DNA of 10,865 nt from JAMHZE01 sp964424715 (lineage in GTDB: Bacteria > Pseudomonadota > Alphaproteobacteria > Rickettsiales > UBA8987): NCBI GenBank assembly GCA_964424715.1, contig CAYRJW010000057.1:1-10865 (forward strand), written 5' to 3'. Below the pieces are notes generated by a model. That model ran no database searches. It saw only the letters and a program-made list of their open reading frames with translations, and had not been told where the DNA came from. The position numbers and the translations under genes are program-made. This document shows positions 1 to 5,562 of the stretch, piece by piece. Within the stretch, counting starts at the first letter, position 1, and each line of letters opens with the position of its first letter.

Positions 1-501
1 ATATGCCCTGTCGCTATCTTCATGTAACCAAGCGCAGAAAGGTCTATATCCGTAATTTCCTGCAATATCTTTTCCGCCTGTGGCCCCTGCAATGCAAGCA
101 GCACGCGGGATGAAAGCACCGTAAGTTTAATATCCGCAGGTAATTTTGACTTTATCCACGCGATATCTTTCTCCGCGCATCCGGCATTGATAACGGAAAA
201 GAACTTATTCTCGTCCATGCGTGTAATGATAAGATCATCAATTATCCCACCCTGCTCGTTGGTTAGAACTGTGTATTTGCATGAGCCAATTTCCGCCTTG
301 TCAAAATCGGTCGGTGTTAGAGAGGAAAGGAATTTCCCGGCCATCAGCCCTTCAACTACTATCTGCCCCATATGCGAAACATCAAAAAGCCCGCATGAAC
401 CGCGCACCAGCTTGTGTTCTTCCATGATACCGGTTTTATACTGTATNNNNNNNNNNNAGTTCGTGATGTATCTTGTTCAACGGAGTTTTCTTGAGTTCCA
501 T
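1..501 (-). CDS. gcvT: Aminomethyltransferase (glycine cleavage system T protein), 5' part
   Basis: GcvT transfers the methylene group from the aminomethyl-lipoyl H protein to tetrahydrofolate, releasing ammonia, in the cytosolic glycine cleavage system. The minus strand starts with ATG at 501 and reads MELKKTPLNKIHHEL. After the N run it continues with QYKTGIMEEHKLVRGSCG, LFDVSHMGQ, then a segment with NEQGGIIDDLIITR and LLALQGPQAEKIL. The HxxL start, the DVSHMGQ block and the GGIIDDLI block are hallmarks of the GcvT folate-binding domain. About half of a usual ~365-residue protein is present; the rest lies beyond the left edge. The reading frames on the two sides of the N run do not match at the given gap length, which I attribute to the gap and not to a real frameshift. 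The Shine-Dalgarno is weak (GGAC, about 8 bases before the ATG). Confidence 0.93.
447..457. other. Assembly gap inside gcvT, length underestimated
   Basis: Eleven N bases. Taken literally they shift the gcvT frame: the ATG is at 501 while the downstream frame has a codon starting at 443, 58 bases away. From memory of GcvT proteins, about 13 residues (the block around GAKMVPFAGWEMP) should lie between HHEL and IQYKTG. That needs about 40 missing bases, which also restores the frame. Confidence 0.8.
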
Positions 502-578
502 GGTAATTGTCCGGTAAAAATAATAAGAATTTATTTTTTAAAGCATATTTTCCGAAAGACAATATGTAATTTCGGCCG

Positions 579-650
579 GTAGTATCTCAGTTTGAATATT
601 CCTTCCCCAAAGCGTCATTCCAGCGAAAAAAAGGAAGGCTTAGATACTAC
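579..650. repeat. 72-bp imperfect palindromic intergenic element
   Basis: The ends are inverted copies: GTAGTATCT at 579-587 and AGATACTAC at 642-650, a perfect 9-bp match that extends by three more bases with one mismatch. Inside is a second inverted pair, CCTTCC (601-606) and GGAAGG (633-638). The core GCGTCATTCCAGCG (612-625) resembles common proteobacterial dispersed palindromes of the GTCATTCC type. The ungapped 502-886 stretch holds this element, a direct repeat and an operator-like palindrome, but no gene that I can support. Confidence 0.6.
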
Positions 651-749
651 TTTTCATCCCCTTGATTACCCACCCCGGATAGAACTGCAAAACAAACCCA
701 CAGGCTAAAAAATCCCAAAATGAGAAAAAACCCTGACACACTGTATAGG

Positions 750-775
750 TTTAGGGCATTTCCACTTTTAGGGCA
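750..775. repeat. 9-bp direct repeat upstream of the response regulator gene
   Basis: TTTAGGGCA occurs at 750-758 and again at 767-775, a 17-base period. Two copies of a 9-mer on nearly the same helix face could be a regulator binding site about 110-140 bases before the next gene. Chance is not excluded. Confidence 0.35.
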
Positions 776-841
776 AAATTTTAATACATTGAATTCATTG
801 GCATTTTTTCACTTCTGTGTTTTGGCACAAAATAAGCTTTG

Positions 842-865
842 AATACTACCTATGGTTGTAGTATT
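842..865. promoter_or_regulatory. 8-bp inverted repeat just before the response regulator RBS
   Basis: AATACTAC (842-849) and GTAGTATT (858-865) are perfect inverted copies around an 8-base spacer, ending 21 bases before the ATG at 887. It could be an operator or a leader hairpin that affects translation. It shares the GTAGTAT core with the palindrome ends at 579 and 642, so it may also be a repeat remnant. Confidence 0.4.
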
Positions 866-886
866 ATTAATATAAGCAGGGGAACT

Positions 887-1792
887 ATGGATAATATAAG
901 GATACTTACTGTTGATGATCAGGCTGAAGATCTGGAGATACTGAATCATATTCTGGCAAAAGAGAACTATCACACCATAAGCGCCCGCAACGGCAAGGAT
1001 GCGCTGGAACTCCTCTACACCTCCAAAGATGTAGATGTCATCGTGCTCGATAGAATGATGCCGGTGATGGATGGCATATCCTTCCTGCGCCGCATCAAGG
1101 AGGACAGCAAATTCGCCAGTATTCCCGTAATAATGCAGACCGCCGCCGATGAGGATGAACAGATAATGGAAGGCATTGATGCCGGCGTATATTGGTACAT
1201 AACCAAGCCATTTTCTGCAAGCGTGCTTTCCACGATAGTAAAATCCGCCCTGCGTATGCAGAAACGGAACAAGAAGCTCCGCCAGATAACTGATTTCTAC
1301 GTCCAGCGCCGGAAAAAGCTGAAATCGGGGATGGAGAACCTCACCTCCTGCGAATTCGTCCTTAAAACCATGGCCGAAGCAAAGGATGTCGCCAATGCCG
1401 TCTCCGTATGCTTTCCTCAACCCAGGGATGTGGTCGGCCCCTGCACCGAACTTCTGGTGAATGCCGTTGAACACGGCAATCTCGGCATAAGCTTCGAGGA
1501 AAAATCCGGCTTGATATTAGATGGCATGTGGGAGGACGAGATAGAATACCGCCAGAACCTAAGGGAGAACATCCATAAAAAGGTCACCGTCAAAATAAGC
1601 AAATGCGAAAAACACCTTGAACTGCGCATCAAGGATGACGGCGAAGGCTTCGACCCCGCCCCGTTCGTAAAACTCGAAGCCCACCGCGCCCACAAGGTCA
1701 ACGGCCGCGGAATCTACCTAGCCAGCCTAGAATTCGACAAGGTCGAATATCTGGGGAATGGGAATGAGGTGGTTTGTTATAAGTATTTCTAA
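887..1792 (+). CDS. Response regulator with C-terminal RsbW-like ATPase/anti-sigma kinase domain
   Basis: This is a cytosolic signalling protein of 301 residues. Residues 1-125 form a CheY-like receiver: acidic pair D10-D11, phospho-acceptor D55 in VIVLDRMMP, T85, and K107 in TKPF. A basic, probably helical linker (about 121-150) leads to a GHKL ATPase domain at about 160-301: N box ELLVNAVEHGN (188-198), G1 box DDGEGFDP (250-257) and G2 box NGRGIYLAS (272-280). The short domain without a histidine-phosphorylation helix matches the RsbW/SpoIIAB type and not a classical histidine kinase. ATG 887 is chosen because AGGGGA sits at 878-883 and the receiver begins right after; an in-frame TTG at 839 would add 16 unconvincing residues. 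Likely role (inference): phosphorylation of the receiver controls binding or phosphorylation of an anti-sigma antagonist. No partner gene is adjacent. Confidence 0.88.
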   Translation: MDNIRILTVDDQAEDLEILNHILAKENYHTISARNGKDALELLYTSKDVDVIVLDRMMPVMDGISFLRRIKEDSKFASIPVIMQTAADEDEQIMEGIDAGVYWYITKPFSASVLSTIVKSALRMQKRNKKLRQITDFYVQRRKKLKSGMENLTSCEFVLKTMAEAKDVANAVSVCFPQPRDVVGPCTELLVNAVEHGNLGISFEEKSGLILDGMWEDEIEYRQNLRENIHKKVTVKISKCEKHLELRIKDDGEGFDPAPFVKLEAHRAHKVNGRGIYLASLEFDKVEYLGNGNEVVCYKYF

Positions 1793-1861
1793 CCATTTGA
1801 TATTTCGCATTTTAAAACCATGAAAAATTTTTAACTCATCTGTCGATTTTTGGAATTTTTG

Positions 1862-1870
1862 TGTTATAAT
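1862..1870 (+). promoter_or_regulatory. Extended -10 promoter of the 1905 gene
   Basis: TGTTATAAT is a perfect TATAAT hexamer (1865-1870) with the TG of an extended -10, 34 bases before the ATG. No good -35 is visible at 16-18 bases. The preceding TTTTTGTG is shared with the promoters at 2816 and 5542, but the TTAA-N7-TTAAC box found there is missing; only a lone TTAAC at 1831-1835 is seen. Confidence 0.6.
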
Positions 1871-1904
1871 GACACCGCATTAAAATAATTGGGGTTATAA
1901 CAAT

Positions 1905-2771
1905 ATGTCTTCAAAGCCACGCCCACATGTTAAACCATTAAGAACTTTAAAAGATCAGATGGAAGTGTCTGCCAACCGCTATATCCAGCAAGTTGGCGAA
2001 ATCATCGGGCATATTTTCTCTGATAAGCACCCCGTGAACCAGGTAGAGGTAGACCGAAAACTCCTCCAGGTGTTCACAGCCACTTCTACTGTAGTGAATG
2101 AATATATGGCAGATATAAAAGCCAAACCATTAAAAGATTACAATTCATTCTTAAGAGAATTAAAGCCCTTTAAGGATGGCAAGGTAGATACCAAAAACCT
2201 TATGTTCTGCCATCTTGCAAAATTATTCAATATCATTGAATCCATTCCTGATTCAGTCCAGCGTTCAAGAAAGTTTGAGAGCACTGCCGGGAAATGGCCA
2301 GATACATCACATGATGGTTTCTCCCCTCCAAGCCGCGAGAATATAACCCTCAACAAGAATAAGATCAAAGATGACCTGAGTGCATTCACAAAATTCATTA
2401 AAACCCTGCACACTACAGAGAATGCTCTATATCAAAGAGGGAAAAAACTAGTAAAAGCACCGGCAGTAAAGATCGACCAAAATACCGGCCTTACAATCTT
2501 TCGTGAAGAAATAAAGTTACCAAGTATAAAAACACTAGAAGGGTTATTGAATGAGAAACAAAAATTCTTTCTTGCTCTGGCCAGAATAGAAAAAGGATTT
2601 GAAGTTCTGCAAAATACAAAAAAAATTCCTTACCCGGATGAAAAAGTGCAGGAAGTGAAAGATTGGACCAAATTTATCAGAACTGAATATCAGGTCTACC
2701 TGGCATCTAATTTTAAAAGATACCATAAACTTCGAGAACTCCACGATATCCAGCCATCAGTTCGCCGGTAA
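1905..2771 (+). CDS. Hypothetical protein, 288 residues
   Basis: I do not recognise this protein. It is hydrophilic and lysine-rich, with no signal peptide or membrane segment, so it is probably cytosolic. Most of it looks helical. A proline- and serine-rich, likely unstructured stretch lies near residues 130-146 (around WPDTSHDGFSPPSREN), followed by a long lysine-rich helical region, and the C terminus is basic (ending PSVRR). The ATG follows a weak GGGG (1891-1894) at about ten bases, so translation may be modest. It has its own extended -10 promoter. It is followed by another gene of similar length on the same strand, but the 120-base gap contains a separate promoter, so the two need not be an operon. 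No clear sequence similarity between the two is visible by eye. The base composition (more A/T than argB or addB) hints at a fast-evolving or lineage-specific gene. Confidence 0.75.
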   Translation: MSSKPRPHVKPLRTLKDQMEVSANRYIQQVGEIIGHIFSDKHPVNQVEVDRKLLQVFTATSTVVNEYMADIKAKPLKDYNSFLRELKPFKDGKVDTKNLMFCHLAKLFNIIESIPDSVQRSRKFESTAGKWPDTSHDGFSPPSRENITLNKNKIKDDLSAFTKFIKTLHTTENALYQRGKKLVKAPAVKIDQNTGLTIFREEIKLPSIKTLEGLLNEKQKFFLALARIEKGFEVLQNTKKIPYPDEKVQEVKDWTKFIRTEYQVYLASNFKRYHKLRELHDIQPSVRR

Positions 2772-2789
2772 TATCAATTACTTATCTCA

Positions 2790-2821
2790 TTAACACTTTG
2801 TTAACCTTTTTGTGGTATAAT
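2790..2821 (+). promoter_or_regulatory. CtrA-type box plus extended -10 promoter of the 2892 gene
   Basis: A perfect TTAA-N7-TTAAC is present: TTAA 2790-2793, seven bases, TTAAC 2801-2805. Ten bases later comes TATAAT (2816-2821) preceded by TGG, an extended -10. TTAA-N7-TTAAC is the established consensus of the alphaproteobacterial cell-cycle regulator CtrA, and a box overlapping the -35 region is the arrangement of CtrA-activated promoters. Binding here is inferred; no CtrA gene is in view. Confidence 0.7.
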
Positions 2822-2851
2822 GCGAAGATAATAATCAGATACACCTTCGCA
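2821..2851 (+). promoter_or_regulatory. Inverted repeat at the start of the 2892 leader
   Basis: TGCGAAG (2821-2827) and CTTCGCA (2845-2851) are perfect 7-bp inverted copies with a 17-base spacer. The left arm begins at the last base of the -10 hexamer, so it would lie at or just before the transcription start. A DNA-level operator is as likely as an RNA hairpin. Confidence 0.4.
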
Positions 2852-2891
2852 AAAGGCCGTTCTGTAGAGATATTTTAAAATAAGGAGCAAT

Positions 2892-3740
2892 ATGACAGAC
2901 GAAATAAAATCAATGGCGAAATTGCTGGAAGATCACAGGCAGGCGCATAATGAGCTTAAGGATTTCCTTCGTGAAAAACTGGGAACAAACCTGAATTCCC
3001 TTGTGAAGGTAGTTAACAAAACACTCAACCCAAGGCTTGAGATCATGGTATCTAGCCCCGATCTCTTTAAGAAGCTAATGGCTCTTTCAATTAAGGGCTT
3101 CAGAAAAAAAGCATATGGCATATTGGAACAGGAGGATATCACAGCCGGCATTCGCCTTTATAAAAAGGTAACTGAGCGCTTCGATGATATCCAGGAAGGG
3201 AAAAAAGATCCCGTTGTTTCTATGACATCAAAAAAAATTAGTATCATGGAATCCAGAATAAAACTCTATGCAAGCATAGATAAATTTACGGGACTCATAG
3301 AAACAGAATTCAATACCAATGCCACAGAAATGTTCACCATTGGTTTTCAAAAAGAGATGGAAGCTTTTGAACAAGCTAAAACCCTCAATATAAAAGGGTT
3401 AGCCGCTGAGCTAGAAGAACATGTAAAAAATAGAGAACCCATTACCAGTTTCCCCAAAAAAACAGACAATGAGGAAGAATATAAGAATATCACCTCACCT
3501 GCACAACCACACAAAATAATAAGCTTAAAAGATTGCGTAACAAAAAATTTAGGGGCGTTTAACATCGTGCTTGACCGTGTACAAGCAGGCCTTACGGAAC
3601 TAATCTCAATTATTGGTTGTGATGATAATAAGGCAAATCACCTATACGAACAGATAACCATAATACGCAAGAATCATGCTGATTTCTTATCTGCAAAAGG
3701 CTGGAACAAAGGCGGAAACCCTAGTGCTGGACTACAATAA
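2892..3740 (+). CDS. Hypothetical protein, 282 residues, behind a CtrA-type promoter
   Basis: I do not recognise this protein. It is soluble and mostly helical by composition, with no signal peptide or membrane segment. A charged N-terminal part (MTDEIKSMAKLLEDHRQAHN) is followed by helical stretches rich in Lys, Glu and Ile. A likely flexible stretch lies around residues 188-208 (PITSFPKKTDNEEE region), and the C terminus is Gly/Asn-rich (ending GGNPSAGLQ). The start is well supported by AAGGAG at 2882-2887, four bases before the ATG. The gene has its own promoter with a perfect CtrA-type box, so cell-cycle or developmental control is plausible. It is followed by a 124-base pyrimidine-rich gap and then a separate promoter for a candidate RNA. 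Its length is similar to that of the preceding protein, but I see no convincing alignment between them. Confidence 0.8.
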   Translation: MTDEIKSMAKLLEDHRQAHNELKDFLREKLGTNLNSLVKVVNKTLNPRLEIMVSSPDLFKKLMALSIKGFRKKAYGILEQEDITAGIRLYKKVTERFDDIQEGKKDPVVSMTSKKISIMESRIKLYASIDKFTGLIETEFNTNATEMFTIGFQKEMEAFEQAKTLNIKGLAAELEEHVKNREPITSFPKKTDNEEEYKNITSPAQPHKIISLKDCVTKNLGAFNIVLDRVQAGLTELISIIGCDDNKANHLYEQITIIRKNHADFLSAKGWNKGGNPSAGLQ

Positions 3741-3808
3741 AAAATCGGAATGACGGGTATTTTCTATTTTCCTTATTCTACCCCCTACCTCCTTATCCCT
3801 GCCTCCCA

Positions 3809-3830
3809 AAAATATTTTAAAAATATTTTC
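3809..3830 (+). repeat. AT-only tandem palindrome after the 2892 gene
   Basis: AAAATATTTT occurs at 3809-3818 and 3820-3829, each copy self-complementary, following a long C/T-rich tract. It might help end transcription of the upstream gene, but it is not a canonical GC stem plus U-run terminator. The rest of 3741-3864 holds only the pyrimidine-rich tract and a short GGAATGACGGG (3748-3758), which looks like a remnant of a dispersed palindrome. Confidence 0.3.
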
Positions 3831-3864
3831 ACTTACCCCCTTCCGCCCCCATAACTTCCATGTT

Positions 3865-3870
3865 TATAAT
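3865..3870 (+). promoter_or_regulatory. -10 box of the candidate structured RNA
   Basis: A perfect TATAAT lies five bases before the first paired base of the RNA model at 3876, which is where transcription would be expected to begin. No clear -35 is seen upstream, where the DNA is C-rich. Confidence 0.5.
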
Positions 3871-3875
3871 AAGAT

Positions 3876-4047
3876 AATCGGCTTAAAATCGATGTGTTGC
3901 GCAACATATCAGGCCAATTGTGATAACCCCTACGATCTCTTGGCGGATGGTCGTAAGGGCATCACACATGGCTTGCGAATTCCCTTGGGTAAAATATAAG
4001 GTTGAGGAGTCTTATATCTAACCATAAACATCGGAATGCTGCTGATT
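3876..4047 (+). ncRNA. Candidate structured RNA of about 172 nt, 6S-like in layout
   Basis: The region has no ORF but a long nested set of pairings. The ends close as AATCGGC (3876-3882) with GCTGATT (4041-4047), then CGATGT (3890-3895) with ACATCG (4028-4033). A long arm follows: AGGCCA/TGGCTT (3911-3916 with 3969-3974), TGTGAT/ATCACA (3919-3924 with 3961-3966), and CCCCTACGA/TCGTAAGGG (3927-3935 with 3951-3959, one mismatch). The left side of the open middle has the palindrome TGTTGCGCAACA (3895-3906). The right side has a 7-bp hairpin ATATAAG/CTTATAT (3994-4000 with 4011-4017). A closing stem, a central bubble with a side hairpin and a long end arm at 160-200 nt is the layout of 6S RNA, the RNA polymerase decoy. 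I do not see decisive 6S sequence motifs, and the usual 6S neighbours are absent, so a novel RNA is equally possible. No clear terminator follows. Confidence 0.5.
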
Positions 4048-4135
4048 AAAAAACGGAAGGCGCCTTCTACATTAGAACGGAACTTTGAAAATAAAGAACT
4101 TACGAATTTAAAAATTATATACTACCACACACACA

Positions 4136-4254
4136 GTGTCATCCCGACTACAAAGCGCGTCGGGATCTCGCCGAACCGTGGGAAAAATATGAACTAATAT
4201 TTCAACACTCTCGCTCCGGCGAGATCCCGATGTGCTACGCAATCGGGATGACAC
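4136..4254. repeat. 119-bp palindromic element (double hairpin)
   Basis: The outer arms GTGTCATCCCGA (4136-4147) and TCGGGATGACAC (4243-4254) are perfect 12-bp inverted copies. The inner arms TCGGGATCTCGCCG (4160-4173) and CGGCGAGATCCCGA (4217-4230) are perfect over 14 bp. Each half can also fold alone (ATCCCGA with TCGGGAT at 4141-4147/4160-4166 and 4224-4230/4243-4249). This is the form of dispersed intergenic palindromes or small MITE-like elements. The bases from 4048 to 4135 hold no gene that I can see. Confidence 0.75.
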
Positions 4255-4292
4255 CGTTGTTTTGTATTTTTAAAACTTTTTAAATAATGAAA

Positions 4293-4327
4293 AACTAAGA
4301 ACTACCGTCTACCAACTACAAACTAAT
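4293..4327. repeat. Degenerate heptamer tandem repeat, 3' side of argB
   Basis: Five 7-base units run without a break: AACTAAG, AACTACC, GTCTACC, AACTACA, AACTAAT. They end two bases before the argB stop codon. A related array lies on the other side of argB at 5372-5406. Confidence 0.55.
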
Positions 4328-4329
4328 TT

Positions 4330-5289
4330 TTATTCTATCATCGTCCCTGAGCCATGCTCGGTGAATATCTCCAGCAGCAGCACGTGCGGGATCTTCCCGT
4401 TCACGATATGTGCGGCCTCGACATTACTCATTACGGCTTTGGTGCAGGTCTCTACTTTTGGTATCATCCCGCCGGAGATGGTTCCGTCAGCTATCATTTT
4501 TTTGATCTTGCTCATGGAAATCTTGCTGATGAGTTTTTTGTCCTTATCCAGCACACCATTCACATCCGTCATCATGATAAGTTTTTGCGCCACTAAGGCC
4601 GCCGCTATCGCGCCTGCTGCCGTGTCCGCATTTATATTATATGTATCGCCGTTATCATCGATGCCGATAGGCGCTATCACCGGGATAATATCGGTTTCCT
4701 CGAAAGTGACCAGTATATCCGGGTTGATAAAAGTAGGCTCGCCCACGAAACCAAGGTCCAGTATCTTTTCAATGTTAGACTCCGGGTCACGCTTGGTCTT
4801 GCGCACTCTGCGCGCGCGTATCAGGTTCGCGTCCTTGCCGGAAAGGCCGATCGCCGTACCGCCCGCCTGGTTTATATATTGCACCAGATTCTTATTTATA
4901 TTCCCGCTCAGAACCATTTCAACTATCTCAACAGTGGCTTTATCCGTAACACGCAGGCCATCGATAAATTCAGATTTTATCTTCAGACGCTCCAGCATCC
5001 GCCCGATCTGCGGGCCGCCGCCATGCACCACTATCGGGTTGATGCCAACCTGTTTAAGCAACACCACATCCCGCGCGAATTTCTTGGTGAGTTCATCATC
5101 ACCCATCGCACTGCCGCCGAACTTGATGACAAAAGTTTCGCCGTTGAATTTCTTCATGTAAGGCAAAGCTTCCGAAAGCACGCGCGATTTTTCCAGCAGG
5201 CTTTCAATATCCGCAGGTAATGTCGCGTTGATCTGGGTCTTGGATTTACCCTTTTTTCCTTTCGCAGGTTTCTTCGGTTTTTTTGCCAT
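4330..5289 (-). CDS. argB: Acetylglutamate kinase
   Basis: ArgB phosphorylates N-acetyl-L-glutamate with ATP, the second step of arginine synthesis, in the cytosol. The 319-residue protein has the amino-acid kinase fold signatures: KFGGSAM (56-62) with the phosphate-binding lysine and glycines, HGGGPQ (89-94), GLRVTD (111-116), the substrate-side block NINADTAAGAIAAAL (218-232), MMTDVNGVLDKD (239-250) and SGGMIPK (272-278) with the ATP-site lysine. The core matches alphaproteobacterial ArgB from about residue 25 (ADIESLLEKSRVLSEALPY). The first 20 residues (MAKKPKKPAKGKKGKSKTQI) are an extra lysine-rich tail. GGAAAAG seven bases upstream supports this ATG, and no other ATG precedes the core. 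The gene stands alone, divergent from the 5563 gene, and is flanked by heptamer repeats. Feedback inhibition by arginine cannot be judged from the sequence. Confidence 0.96.
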   Translation of the reverse strand: MAKKPKKPAKGKKGKSKTQINATLPADIESLLEKSRVLSEALPYMKKFNGETFVIKFGGSAMGDDELTKKFARDVVLLKQVGINPIVVHGGGPQIGRMLERLKIKSEFIDGLRVTDKATVEIVEMVLSGNINKNLVQYINQAGGTAIGLSGKDANLIRARRVRKTKRDPESNIEKILDLGFVGEPTFINPDILVTFEETDIIPVIAPIGIDDNGDTYNINADTAAGAIAAALVAQKLIMMTDVNGVLDKDKKLISKISMSKIKKMIADGTISGGMIPKVETCTKAVMSNVEAAHIVNGKIPHVLLLEIFTEHGSGTMIE

Positions 5290-5371
5290 TTATCTTTTCC
5301 GGATTAAATTGTTCGTTTCTCGTTATAACCATTCGTAAGAATGTACAAGGATTTTTTTAGCTGCAATTCGC

Positions 5372-5406
5372 ACTTACAAGATACTAAACACCAGATACCA
5401 ACTACT
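5372..5406. repeat. Degenerate heptamer tandem repeat, 5' side of argB
   Basis: Five 7-base units follow each other: ACTTACA, AGATACT, AAACACC, AGATACC, AACTACT. Positions 5-6 are AC in all five, and the units resemble those at 4293-4327. They lie in the 273-base divergent spacer between argB and the 5563 gene, upstream of the argB start, and could overlap its promoter. Confidence 0.5.
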
Positions 5407-5485
5407 ATTTGTTCAAATTTTAACTAACTTTGAAATATTACGCGATATCCCTTTGTTTTTTAAACTATTATTAATAGATAAAATT

Positions 5486-5513
5486 TTGACACAGTTTATC
5501 ATTAATTTATCTT
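5486..5513 (+). promoter_or_regulatory. Possible second promoter of the 5563 gene
   Basis: A perfect TTGACA -35 (5486-5491) is followed after 16 bases by TATCTT (5508-5513), a passable -10. The -10 abuts the CtrA-type box at 5516, so bound CtrA could repress this start while activating the next. Confidence 0.35.
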
Positions 5514-5515
5514 TG

Positions 5516-5547
5516 TTAATGGTTTGTTAACGGTTTTGTGGTATATT
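5516..5547 (+). promoter_or_regulatory. CtrA-type box plus extended -10 promoter of the 5563 gene
   Basis: TTAA (5516-5519), seven bases, TTAAC (5527-5531): a perfect TTAA-N7-TTAAC. Ten bases later TATATT (5542-5547) is preceded by TGG. Spacing and most of the sequence are the same as at 2790-2821, including TTTGTTAAC and TTTTGTGGTATA. This strengthens the reading of both as one regulon's promoters. Confidence 0.7.
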
Positions 5548-5562
5548 ACTAATAGGTAATTT

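Noticed and set aside
187..582. 131-codon plus-strand ORF crossing the N run
   Set aside because: It is antisense to gcvT and depends on unknown bases.
502..700. Glycine riboswitch upstream of gcvT
   Set aside because: Expected at such genes, but I could not find the paired-aptamer core on the minus strand; the structure there is explained by the 72-bp palindrome.
822..845. Sigma-54 promoter (TGGCAC) before the response regulator
   Set aside because: The TGGCAC half is present, but no TTGC-like -12 element follows at the right distance.
809..1474. 221-codon minus-strand ORF opposite the response regulator
   Set aside because: The plus strand carries clear receiver and ATPase motifs; the antisense frame has none.
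4124..4135. CA dinucleotide microsatellite
   Set aside because: Only about five units; too short to mean anything by itself.
4361..5161. 266-codon plus-strand ORF opposite argB
   Set aside because: It lies entirely within a convincing argB on the other strand, has a low-complexity Ser/Ile/Pro composition and no RBS; a shadow frame.
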